Shown here in pieces: positions 37,042 through 47,350 of a stretch of DNA of 64,000 nucleotides. The position numbers and the translations under genes are program-made. Numbering within the stretch: the first letter of the stretch is position 1; each line of letters begins with the position of its first letter. Under the pieces are notes generated by a model, which made no database searches, was not told where the DNA came from, and saw nothing but the letters and a program-made list of their open reading frames with translations. The stretch is from assembly GCA_963680875.1 (NCBI GenBank), contig OY804579.1, positions 79,597,095-79,661,094 of the forward strand, in the 5' to 3' direction. Source of the stretch: Bathymodiolus brooksi. Lineage: Eukaryota; Mollusca; Bivalvia; Mytilida; Modiolidae.

Positions 37042-37870
37042 GTGAAGTTAAATACGGTTTCGAAAACAAGTAGACATCACAAGAGAGGTGGTAAAAGTAA
37101 GAATGAAATTAAAGTTAAAGATAAATCCCAACCCCTAAATATAGATTTTTTTAATATAAGAGGTATAACAAGTAAAATGTTTGATCTTAACCGTCATCTT
37201 AAATCTGAAAAGGTTTCTATTTTCGGTTGTGCAGAAACGTTCTCAACTTCGGACGAAAAACCATATAACTTAGACAATGACTATCAATGGGTTGGTAAAT
37301 GCCGAAAGGGTAATACGACTTAAGGAGGGATAGGTTTGTGCGTCTCTCGCGAGCTCACGATTTTAGACGACAACCTGACTGACAGTAAGACCGACTCATT
37401 TGAAAGACTTTGGTCGCTCATTAGAATAAAAGATATGAAAACTGCGGTTGGAGTAGCATGTTTTCCTAATGACGGAATTGATAAAAAAAAAAACAGACGC
37501 ATTATTTTATGAATTACTAGAAAATATTACCAACTTCAATAATCTTGGGTATAATATAATTCTGATGGGGGACTTCAATGGAAGATGTGTAGACGTATGT
37601 CCCCATACTGGCAAAACCATATTAAAGACAGTCTCATTATATAACGGCGAACGACTCTTGCGTTTTATTGATGCAAGAGATCTAACTATATTGAACACAC
37701 TTGGCTGTTGTTCAGGGTTGTTTACTCGTATCTTAAACAATCAAAGGTCAACAATTGATTATATTTTTATGTCTAACGAAATGGCTCAAAATGTAAAAAG
37801 TGTGTTTATTGACGAGGAAGGCAAATATGATCTTCATAGTGATCATATTTTTAGGCCGACCTTAAGTTAA
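37042..37870 (+). pseudogene. LINE endonuclease domain, broken
   Basis: An apurinic/apyrimidinic-type endonuclease of LINEs, which nicks target DNA to prime reverse transcription. Visible landmarks in order: FFNIRGITSKM near the N-terminus, FGCAETF with the catalytic glutamate, GDFNGR (GDFN at 37568-37579), RSTIDYIFMS and the end LHSDH (37832-37846), the usual order of the family. Breaks: an in-frame TAA at 37321-37323 after GNTT, a frame change at an 11-base A run (37483-37493), and another frame change just after the SDH motif. The first ATG at 37042 follows the 5' end of the element closely. Confidence 0.85.
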
Positions 37871-39419
37871 ACAATAAATCTGTCAATTGTAATTATCCAA
37901 AAGGGGAATCAGTACTCAAGTGGAAAATAAATGAAAATACTGATTGGGAAGCCTTCCAAACTTATCTTAAGAAAGCATTCGAATTATCTCCCTTACCCAT
38001 ATGTAATAATGTAAATACGATATGGGAAACATGGAAAAATAATATCGATAATACTGCCAACCACATCATCGGAAAACATAAAAAAGTTAAAAATTATAAA
38101 AAATTTTGGGATTAAGAACTGGAGGGACTAATAAAGTCTAGACAAGCTTCTAATAGACTAAAACGTTCTCATGACAAATTAAGACAGTCTGACAGTCACT
38201 AGGAAAACTTCTTACTGATTCGTATATGAAAGGGAAGAAAGCCGTACAAGAAGCTGTCCAACGGAAAATTATTACAGATAAAATGCGTTTATTTAATAAT
38301 AAGTGCATTAATTCTAAAAAAAAATAAAGCTAAAGGTTTCTGGGAAATGCTACGCGATAACAAAACTAATGTTATTTCTTCTCAGATTATAGATCCGGTC
38401 GATAAAACAACTATTATCGACAAAAAGGGCAAAATTGAAAAATGTCTTATAAAACATTTTGGCGATATTGGGAGAGACTCGACTCATCAAAATGAAGCCC
38501 ATACGAATTATGTTAAAAAATTCCGACAAAAAATATGTTTTCTCTGAATATACAAGCCGATATCGTTCAACGAGCTCTAGTTTCATTGAAATCTGGCAAA
38601 GCGGTTGGTCTTGACGGAATTCCAAACGAGTTTCTAAGATTCGGTGGTGATATCATGATTACCTCTCTTGCAAATCTTTTCATAACTGTAAGTGTTCTTG
38701 ATCAGACCCCATCTGATTGGCAAAGAGATATCATTATTCAGATTCATAAGTCCGCATCTAGTTATGATCTAAATAACTATAGAGGTATTACCCTGACCTC
38801 AAACGTGTACAAGCATTATGGAAAATACTATTATGACTTTCCTCGAGGATAAAAATGTACTCGGTGAAAGCCAAGGTGCCTTTAGAAAAAACAGACGTCC
38901 CGAGGACCACTTATTCACATTAAACGGTACATATATATATGCTCCCAAAGAAAATCATCTAAACTAAAAACTTATATAGCTTTCCTTGATCTATCGAAAG
39001 CATTTGATAGAGTTTGGCGTGACGGTCTTTTTGACTTATTGTGGAAAAATGGGGTACAGGGGAAAATATGGCGTCTCTTAAAAGAAATTTACAGTAATGT
39101 AGAGAACAAAGTAATTTTTGGATCGTATAAATCTGAATGGTTCGATCAAGACTTGGAGTTAAGCAGGAATGTATTCTCTTCCCTACTCTATTCTCAATTT
39201 TGATGAAGGACCTTTCAGATATGCTTGAAAAAGAGAACACAGGAGTCTCTCTTTCGTCCAAAATAATAAATGCCCTGACGTACGCCGATGATGTCGCTCT
39301 AATCGCAGAATCTGAATCCGACCTCCGGAAAATGTTAAAAATTTTCCATGATTTTGCTTGTAAGTGGAATCTAAAATTTAACCACTCAAAATCGAAGGTT
39401 TTAGTGGTAGGTCAACGCA
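37871..39419 (+). pseudogene. LINE linker and reverse transcriptase domain, broken
   Basis: The reverse transcriptase copies LINE RNA at the nicked target. Landmarks: SGKAVGLDGIPNEFLRFGG and LNNYRGITLTSNVYK (38595-38815), AFLDLSKAFDRVWRDGL (motif A, about 38979-39030), GVKQECILFPTLFSILM (motif B region), and TYADDVALI with the catalytic YADD at 39281-39292. There are stops and frame shifts in the linker (37870-38350) and between 38815 and 39140. The frame is cut at VVGQRI, where a 1.13 kb transposon starts; it resumes in phase at 40562 once the insertion and one target copy are discounted. Confidence 0.87.
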
Positions 39420-39787
39420 TAGTCCGAGATTCCTCTGTCGTCCGACGACATTATATATTATTGCTAGAGCCGTCGAACGTCAGAGCGCAATATATACGGA
39501 AAACAGCGGATTTGCTTCTCCAACACTGGGTCAGCACATTTCCACGTTTCGTGGCTATCGGATTTTATTTTCTATCAGAAACCCTTATATAAATCGCTTC
39601 ACCAATCATTTTTCTATTCAATCATAACCATCTTACCCTCAGAAAGTGGTGTTACACTCCATTACAGCACGATTTTGCCTTAGATCCTATGATTTCGACA
39701 TTTGTCTTCCATTTTTCAAACATTTGTCACGTGACTACGAGAAAACTACGATTACCGCAATGTATCATGGGAGATGATTTGCATATG

Positions 39788-39905
39788 AACAAACAAACAA
39801 ACAAATATTTTTATTGCCAATCATAGGCGCCTGTTAAGGCAGAACAATTAACATAACATTTAATACAGTTGATTATATTGATTGGTAATGATTTTAACAG
39901 TAAAT
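39788..39905 (-). mobile_element. LINE-like 3' end inside the Mutator-like element
   Basis: On the minus strand, GTTCTGCCTTAACAGGCGCC is followed by TGATTGGCAATAAAAATATT and a (TTTG)n tail. A poly(A)-like signal running into a short tandem tail suggests a small LINE-derived fragment carried in the element's interior; it could instead be the 3' end of the captured host sequence. Confidence 0.4.
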
Positions 39906-39947
39906 TTAGTGAATTACAGATAACCATAAGAAAAAAAAATGTAGTAC

Positions 39948-40124
39948 CTTGTCCAAAAACAAAAAGGGGGAATGTAACACATGCTCTTTCCGAAGCCCGT
40001 TGGTAACACTCTGCCATTGAATCTTTTCTTTCCAACACATACTGTATTATTTCCTTCTGCTCTGCTTTGATCTGTAGATGGACTGTTTGTCCTGCAGAAT
40101 ACGCTTAAATGTATCGTCTTCCAT
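39948..40124 (-). pseudogene. Captured, decayed RecQ-helicase-like first exon
   Basis: Minus-strand frames, taken in order, read MEDDTFKRILQDKQSI, then IKAEQKEIIQYVLERKDSMA, then VLPTGFGKSMCYIP, then PFLFLDK directly before AAG|GTACTA, a good splice donor. The order E-Q-K-E-x-I-x(3)-L-x(3)-D, then the Walker A-like LPTGFGKS-x-C-Y is what RecQ-type DNA helicases show at the start of their ATPase domain. Three small frame shifts separate the pieces, so it is a pseudogene. It lies wholly in the Mutator-like element, away from its inverted arms. Alternative: a family of transposon-borne RecQ-like genes rather than a host capture. Confidence 0.6.
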
Positions 40125-40561
40125 GTGATTTGAATGTTGTTTACGTATGCAAATAATGCTCCAAATAATTTGGCACGCTGCATTAATTAGCTCCCATCAT
40201 GCAATGCGTTGCTGTCATCATTCAGTTAGTATCGCGAGATCACGTGTGTAGATTCGAAAATGGAAGTCAAATGGCGGAATAATAGGATCTAAGGCAAAAC
40301 GTGCTGTAATGGAGTGTAACACCACTTTCTGAGGGTAAGATGGTTATGAATGAATAGAAAAATGATTGGTGAAGCGATTTATATAAGGGTTTCTGATAGT
40401 TAATAAAATCCGATAGCCACGAAACGTGGAAATGTGCCGACCCAGAGCTGGGTGAGGCAAATCAGCTGTTTTCCGTATATATTGCGCTCTGACGTTCGAC
40501 GGCTCTAGCAATAATATATAATGTCGTCGGACGACAGAGGAATCTCGGACTAGTCAACGCA

Positions 40562-41647
40562 TTGACAAAAACAGGAAATGGTATCTCGGAAATGAAAAAA
40601 TTGATGAAACCGATAATTACATATATTTAGGTGTATATTTGTCTAGAAATCTTAAGCCAACTCATCATATTCTTAAGTATCTAAAAGAAAACTTAGAAAA
40701 TAAACTAAACGGAATGGTAAGGATCCTAGAAAAACACGGCAACTTTAATAGGGTAGAATTCGGAAACGCTTTATGGACCTCAGTAATACGCCCATGTATT
40801 GCACATGGCTGTTCCATATGGCTTCCGTCGTCGGAAGCGCAGCGTACTTTACTACAAAGCATACAATACAAAGCGGCAAAAATTATTTTACGTACAAAAA
40901 TTAATATTCCTATAAGTACTCTATTATTAGAGTTAGGATGGGAACCAATCAATGCTTTTTTAGACAGGCAGAGAATTTCTTATTTTTCAAGATTCTCTGA
41001 ACTAAGACAAGACTGTGCAAGCAAACATTTGATGAACTATTTAGTAAAAATATAAAGGAATGGACTTACTTGGATTACATACGGTCTTTATTTGAGTCGG
41101 TTGGTCTAGATCATTTTATAAATGGAAGTTTTAATAAAGGTACATTCTATAAATTTTTCGGTGAATTTACACGAAGAAAAGAACTTGACAATATAGATAC
41201 GAAATCAAGCTTGCATTTGTACAAAACGTTTAATATCATAGGTAGAACCCAAAAATATTTAATTAATATAAATGATTTTCGCGGTTCAAGGCTCAAACTT
41301 CTAGCAAGGATTTGCCATTAAACAGTACCTTATGTCGTATGCAAATTCGCACTAATCCTCAATGTACAATATGCACAAACAATTATGAAGAAAATGTGAA
41401 TCACGTGCTACTTGAATGTGAAGCATATACTAATTTGAGAAATGAGTTAAACTCGGACATAAAAACCCTATTTTGTGGACAAAACGTAGATGCTAACCTC
41501 ACTGGATTGCCACCACATGGAAAAATGATGTTTTTAATCGGTGATTTGGGATATCATTTCTCTAATTTTATAGGAGATGAAATAGATAAACTATGTAAGA
41601 AGTTTTTGTGCAATATTTTTATGCTAAGGTCGCAAATCGCCGAATGA
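40562..41647 (+). pseudogene. LINE protein C-terminal region with zinc knuckle
   Basis: Continues the reverse-transcriptase frame after the transposon: NYIYLGVYLSRNL, SVIRPCIAHGCSIW and AAKIILRTKINIP are typical of the thumb and downstream region of LINE proteins. A stop after YLVKI (41053) and a frame shift near 41310 break it. The last part has CTICTNNYEENVNHVLLEC (41366-41422), a C-x2-C-x8-H-x4-C knuckle commonly found at this place. The frame ends with TGA at 41645-41647. Confidence 0.85.
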
Positions 41648-41760
41648 CTAAGTGCCGTAATATATATTTTACTATAATTGTATGTTATTATATTTGTTTT
41701 TTATCTAAAAATGTTAGATGATAATTCTCAATGTGGTTTTTGTTTGATATTTTACTAAGA

Positions 41761-41900
41761 AAATATTTAGGGAAATTTTATGTGTTTGTAACAGTTTTTT
41801 CTACAAATCAGTTTGTGTTTTACATGAAAAAAATATTTAGGGAAATTTTATGTGTTTGTAACAGCTTTTTCTACAAATCAGTTTGTGTTTTACATGTACT
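41761..41900. repeat. 70 bp direct duplication in the LINE 3' UTR
   Basis: Two adjacent copies of a 70 bp segment (start AAATATTTAGGGAAATTTTA, end TTTGTGTTTTACATG) differ at one or two bases. Confidence 0.9.
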
Positions 41901-42091
41901 AAATACGATCTTAACAGAAAGAGAGACATTTTAAACTGAAATTGTGTGTCATTTCACTGTATATATTATTTTTAGTATGTACTGTATATAGTTTTATAAT
42001 ATGTAAGCATATGTTGGACGCAACCACTGCTACCCCGGTGGTTGTTGCCCCCGTTGTAAAGGGGTAGTTTTTCCAAATAAATATATATATA

Positions 42092-42250
42092 TTAGTGGGG
42101 TTCGTGTTACTCGATCGTTAGTTTTGTATGTATGTTTTGTAGATCGTTGTTTGTCCTTTTGTACTTTATCTTTTGGCCATTCTGTTGTCTGTTCTTTTTT
42201 GATATACGGATTCTGATTACCCCTTTGGTATCTTCAAACTCTTCTTAACG
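42092..42250 (+). repeat. Dispersed repeat D, right part
   Basis: Starts with the second copy of the target duplication (TTAGTGGGGTTCGTGTTACT) and continues through TTTGTAGATCGTTGTTTGTC, TTGGCCATTCTGTTGTCTG and GATTCTGATTACCCCTTTGG to CTTCAAACTCTTC. It carries a single, unexpanded copy of both segments that form minisatellites elsewhere in the window. Confidence 0.9.
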
Positions 42251-42321
42251 ACATACTTGACACTAATATAATATTAGGGACTGAAAAGGGTAAATAATTT
42301 CATGATTAGTTCATTATTACT

Positions 42322-42355
42322 ATTGAAAGTGACGTTAAACGCCATAACATAACCA
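42322..42355 (+). mobile_element. SINE family B tail remnant
   Basis: TTGAAAGTGACGTTAAACGC followed by CATAACATAACC: only the last ~30 bp of the family B tail. Confidence 0.45.
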
Positions 42356-44489
42356 TAGCCCATTATTACTGCATATTAGAAACTCGACATGTTTAACCTC
42401 AACATGATCATCCAAAAAAATTCAAAAGTTCGGTGATACATTTTGGACATTCCATACATCATATAATCTATCTATATTATGCAGGTAAATATGAATAATA
42501 GTACCATTGTACAAGAACACGGAAAAATAAAACACGTTTTATTTGTAGATTTTATACATGTATGTCAACTTGTAAACATACTTGTAATTGAATATTCTCG
42601 TATACACGTGTCGACCCCATTTGTTTAAACATATTTGATTTGTATAAATGACATGTATAAATAGAACAACAGCAGTAAGTGTACAACAGGATTCGGGAAT
42701 CTGTTTTCTTAGAAGAACATACAAATATATTGTCTATATCAATATAATAGACATCCAAGATACATATTTTAATCAAGTGCACACCAAGTGCATTTCTGTG
42801 GCAGTAGTTACGAGTTCATTCATATAAAACTGTTTTAATGCAAAACGAAAAAAAACTATGTATATGATTTTCAACCATATTCGACAAAATATATACAGAA
42901 AAATTAGGTAACTAATTTGTAGCCATCTAAAAATACAGATACGTTATATAATTGTTTTGTAAGATTTTAAATATATAGAGACAAAAAAGATGCAACTGTT
43001 TTGTAACCATTAAGTTCTCATATAACTCTGCTATGTTGTAACATTTGTGAAATTAGTCACAAAAACAGCATAAGTTTTTTTTTTATCATCTGGACTAATT
43101 TCTAGCTATATTTATATGATCGACAAAGATATGTGGAAATCATTTTGCTGCATGACTAGGACTGACAAAGGAACATGACATTCCTTCAATTTTACAACAA
43201 GGAATTTGAACGTTTAATTTACAGACAGGGCAGAATCAGTGAAGCTTAGAATGAGGGAGGTTCTAACAAACACTTGTTCAAAAGAGGGAAGAGTGTAGCA
43301 AACATTTGAATTTGAACACGATAATAATCCTCAAATTTATTATTATAATGTATGTATAAATGTGCGGAAAATCTTAAAAAATGAAGGTGAAATCTCTAAA
43401 GAAACCCTCCCTTAGTCAGATCTGCTACTGACAATAAACTGCTCTAGAACACGTTTTCCAGAGAGGAAATGAGACAGAAACAAACAATAATCAACTGTAA
43501 AACAAACACTGAAAGCTGAAGACGAGTAACAAAAACACCATAAAAAATGTATATACTGCTATAGGTTACTCACGGTAAAATAAAAGTCCAGTAAAAATAA
43601 GTTAGGTTATTAGACAGAAGGAGATAACATTTTAGCATGCTTATACAACATCACTGTGATTGTATTGTGGTGTAGGTCTAATTTGTACAATTTTTTCTCT
43701 TGTTTGCTACTGTAGTGTGAATGTACATGGTATTAGTTTTTTAAGTTCTAATGTCTATATAATGGTATCAAATTTAATGAGCAAAAATAAGTTTTATAGA
43801 CCGAATTACGTGTATTTGTTTAGAAACAAGATAAACAAGGGCGAGACAAAAATGAAATCTTTAGTGTTATTATTTATCGTTTAGTCCTACAGTGATGATG
43901 TTTGACAACATGGTAATTTGTGATACATATATTCAGTGACGGTTAACTAAGTTAACAAATTGTGACCGTAATTTTTTCCAAACTGAAGAATTCAACTCGA
44001 CCACTAAGAACCTTCTTTGTTAGCAGCAACCCTCCATCAATGAACTCCTTTTAGAAACCACAAGTTTTGGAATACTGTTCATATTTCCCTTCCTTCTATC
44101 ATCATCTACTAACTTTATCGTTATCTTGTTCGTATTCCGAAGAACGATTTAATTTGTGAGAGATGTACCACTGAGTTCTGTTAATTCTTTCGTTCAGTTT
44201 TCTTTTCCATATCCACGTGTACTTTGTCTTCCGGTCTGTCGTAGTGCTTTAGTGCAGTTGTTATTACATAGTATTGTTCCATCTACATATACAGTGGTAA
44301 TCATTTACACAACCATAGGACGAAATATCAGAATCTATATTCTAGTAACAGGACATGGTAATAACATTATACGAGAATTGTGGCATTTGCGTTGTTCAAT
44401 TTCATTGCGACAAATACCAGCTGTTGTTTGAGATGTAGATGATAAATCATAGATTAAATCGTTATAGCAATCTGTGTATTTGTCTACAT
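42356..44489. other. Spacer, nothing recognised
   Basis: AT-rich with no supported gene. Short open frames near 43660-43884 and 44156-44431 show no domain or splice support. Confidence 0.45.
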
Positions 44490-45740
44490 CACACAAAATC
44501 TAATTATATGGAAAAGTTCATGTAAAAAAACCCGCTGGAGTATATTCACTATTTATTATTATTCACTATCGATAAAACAAAAACAACCCCATATCTATTT
44601 TAATAACCTTCATCCTGTAAGCTCAATGTCAAAAGATTGGAAAGTCAAAGAATTGGGAGGAAGAAATCCAAAGGGTCTTAATAAGATACCTTAATCAGCT
44701 AAGGTTATCTATGCCTTCGGGAGTTACCTTAGTTTGACAATAATTACATTGTTTAGGAAATGTAATAATGAATATATCTTATATCTTATAAATTGTACCA
44801 GTGCTATGAAACTAGTGACCGGATGATACCCTCATCCTCGAGGACTAATAGTCCACCAGCAGAGGTGTCGTGATAAGGAATCCAGAATGCCAAGGTCGTT
44901 GTCCATATGACATAACTTGCAGCAACTTTTAGCGAGCCACAACTAATTAGCAGTGGGTTTTGGTTGTACGGTTTTGCGACTCTAGATATCTCCTTTAACT
45001 TGTGACAATCAGGACATCCGTCCATAGCCCCATGTCAATGCTACCATTTTACCTGCTTGATATATTGAATATAGCTATTAATAATACAATGTTAAGCAAA
45101 AATCAATCAATTATTGTATGTATCGTTTCTTATGAAGCACTTTCGTTAATGTGATGTAATGTATCGCCCAATTAATCTCCAAAGATCTTAGTCCATGGAA
45201 TCCTGGAAAATTCCAATATTTTCAAAAGATGCTTGAATGTACTGGGATTTTCATTTTCATATTCTACCCTTTGGTTTAGAGGCAATTTAATGATGTTAAA
45301 TATCGTAAAAAATCTTTATATAACTTACCAACCTGATATTCAAAACTGCAATAGATATGTCCATCAGAATATCTGGAGGTAGATTAACACGACGGGTGCC
45401 ACTAGTGGAGCATGAACTGCTTACCCTTCCGGAGCACCTGAGTTCACACCCGGTTTTTAGTGGGGTTCGTGTTACTTGATCTTTAGTTTTATATGTATGA
45501 TTTGTAGATCGTTGTTTGTCCTTTTGTGCTTTTTCTTATGGGCGTTGTGTTGTCTGTTCTTCTTCGTATATGGATTCTGATTACCCCTTTGGTATATTCA
45601 AACTCTTCTCAGTAGTCTCAATGGATTCTGATGACCCCTTTGGTATATTCAAACTCTTCTCAGTAGTCTCAATGGATTCTGATTACCCCTTTGGTATCTT
45701 CAAACTCTTCTCAGTAGTCTCAATGGATTCTGATTACCCC
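44490..45740 (+). repeat. Direct duplication, copy 1 (repeat C + unique part + repeat D)
   Basis: Collinear with 48929-50150 at an offset of about 4.44 kb: both start near CACAAAATCTAATTA, contain repeat C (44590-44880; GGTTATCTATGCCTTCGGGA, GAGGACTAATAGTCCACC), a ~500 bp part not seen elsewhere in the window (CTTTCGTTAATGTGATGTAA), then repeat D (from 45383). Copy 1 lacks a ~28 bp insert present at 49772-49799. It ends in about four 51 bp units (45560-45740), joined without a gap to LINE sequence. Confidence 0.9.
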
Positions 45741-47331
45741 ATGTTATTCAATAGATCGATACAAGAAATGGTTTTTCCAGGTCAGTGGGAAATTTCACAT
45801 GTCATTGCTTTGTTTAAAAAGGGGGATGAATCTCTACCGTCAAATTATCGTCCAGTTTCCTTATTGTCATGTGTTAGTAAGATTTTAGAAAAAATTGTTG
45901 ATAATAAAACAGATTTATAATCATCTGCATATAAACACACTTTTATATAAATTCCTGTCTGGATTTCTGCCGGGATATTCAACTACCCATCAGTTAATTG
46001 AACTTTATGATAATATTTTTCTTGCGTTGGATAAAAATCAAATAACTAGTATAACCTTTGCTGATATTAGTAAATCCTTTGATACAGTTTGGATTAAAGC
46101 GCTTATATTAAAACTCGACAATTATGGCATAAAAGGGAAGCTTCTTTTCTAGTTAAAAAGTAATCTTTCAAGACGAAAACAACGAGTAGTTATTAAAGAT
46201 GCAATATCAAGTACTGGGGAATTAAAGGCTGGTGTGCCCCAAGGGTCAGTCTTGGATCCTTTGCTCTTTCTAATTTTTATAAATGACGTAGCAGACAATA
46301 TGACTGGCTTTGGTAGACTATTTGCTGATGACACTTGTATTGGCCATATGGCACATAATGAAGAAAATTTACATACATTAATTTACAGATTTAGAATATT
46401 TAAATGCATGGTCATATAGATGGTTTGTGAAATTCAATCCCAATAAAACAGATATTATGATTTTTAGTACTAGGCATTTTGAAAATAATGTACTATTTGA
46501 CTTTAACAATATTTCACTATCTCCTGTGCATATGCATAAATATTTAGGTGTTATTTTTAGCAATGATTGTATGTGGACAAAACATATTGATGTACTTATT
46601 GAAAGAACTTCCAAGCAACTTAACATATTACGAAAACTTAAATACAGGTTAAAAAGGGATTATCTTGAAAAAATATATTTAGTTTTCATTCGACCTATTT
46701 TGGAATATGCCTCAGAAGTTTGGGATAATTGTGGACAAGCCAATTGTAATCGTCTAGAAAAAATACAAATAGAAGCAGCTCGTATAGTGAATGCATTATC
46801 TATATATGCTAGTTTTGATTTAATCTACAAGGAAACGGGGTGGGAAACATTGAGTACAAGAAGGAAAGTTAAGAAAAAACTGCTACTTTTTTACAAAATT
46901 GTCAATAAAGAAGCACCAGATTATTTATATGAATTAGTTCCGCCTTTAGTGGCAGCAAACGTTAATTATAATTTACGTAACAGTCACAATATACATGTAC
47001 CTTTTAACAGTTTGTCTGTTTACCAAAATTCTTACTTTCCATGTACTATTCAAGCATGGAATTCTTTGGATTTAACTATTAGAAATCTTCCTACGTTTTC
47101 CTCTTTTAAGCTAAAACTTCAGCAAGTATTTTTTACTAAGAGGAGAAATCCTCAATATTATTGTATAGGTGACCGCTTTCTCGGTGTATTGCACTCTAGA
47201 ATGCGAAATAAATGCAGATTTATATCATACAAATTTAATTGTAAATTATAATTATTTATGTGGATACTTTAATGAAAATGCAGAGCATTACTTGTTACAT
47301 TGTAACAGATTTACCTTATCGCGTATTATTA
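45741..47331 (+). pseudogene. Reverse transcriptase of the second LINE, broken
   Basis: Landmarks: NYRPVSLLSCVSKILEKI, SGFLPGYSTTHQLIELYDN, ITFADISKSFDTVW (motif A), AGVPQGSVLDPLLFLIFIND (motif B) and RLFADDTCIG (FADD at 46321-46332), then a 274-codon open stretch (46427-47251) covering FNPNKTDIMIFS, HKYLGVIF and PILEYASEVWDNCG, all typical of jockey/CR1-like LINE proteins. Frame shifts lie near 45905, 46385 and 47235, and an in-frame TAG at 46150-46152 replaces what is probably a tryptophan codon. The endonuclease part is missing through 5' truncation. The copy is inactive but much less decayed than the first LINE. Confidence 0.85.
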
Positions 47332-47350
47332 AACAACATTATTAAGAAAA
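45741..47350 (+). mobile_element. Second LINE, 5'-truncated, joined to the 51 bp repeat
   Basis: Starts inside the reverse transcriptase region at LFNRSIQEMVFPGQW, directly after a partial 51 bp unit ending TGATTACCCC. It differs from the LINE at 36990: FADD rather than YADD, and a different thumb region. Beyond the last long frame (47251) a shifted frame gives NENAEHYLLHC, the zinc-knuckle end. The 3' border and target duplication could not be located; no clear tail is seen. Confidence 0.8.

Larger units (their letters stand above)
39411..40561. mobile_element. 1,133 bp Mutator-like foldback element inserted in the LINE
   Basis: The element (39420-40552) starts TAGTCCGAGATTCCTCTGTC and ends with the complement. 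The inverted arms extend about 300 bp (39420-39720 and 40250-40552) with few mismatches and small indels. GTCAACGCA flanks both sides (39411-39419, 40553-40561), a perfect 9 bp target duplication. Long terminal inverted repeats plus a 9 bp duplication are the hallmark of Mutator-like elements. No transposase is visible; the middle (~530 bp) holds a decayed helicase-like exon and a LINE-like 3' end. It is non-autonomous and moved after the LINE inserted. Confidence 0.88.
36990..42091 (+). mobile_element. Near-complete non-LTR retrotransposon (LINE), inserted in repeat D
   Basis: Flanked by TTAGTGGG at 36982-36989 and 42092-42099, an 8 bp target duplication. Without the internal Mutator-like insertion the element is about 3.96 kb. 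One frame, now broken many times, encodes an apurinic-type endonuclease, a reverse transcriptase with YADD, and a C-terminal CCHC-like zinc knuckle. The 3' UTR has a 70 bp duplication (41761-41900) and the end is an (AT)n-type tail after CCAAATAAATA. The 5' end lies only about 50 bp before the first ATG, so it may be near full length. Clade unresolved (CR1/jockey/I-like are options). The copy is dead. Confidence 0.9.

Noticed and set aside
44804..45025. Zinc-binding protein fragment starting MDGCPDCHKLK on the minus strand
   Set aside because: The duplicate at about 49255-49445 does not keep this frame, so the frame is not conserved between the two copies.
45516..45920. A 134-codon gene
   Set aside because: It is a chance fusion of repeat D, 51 bp units and the truncated LINE reverse transcriptase.
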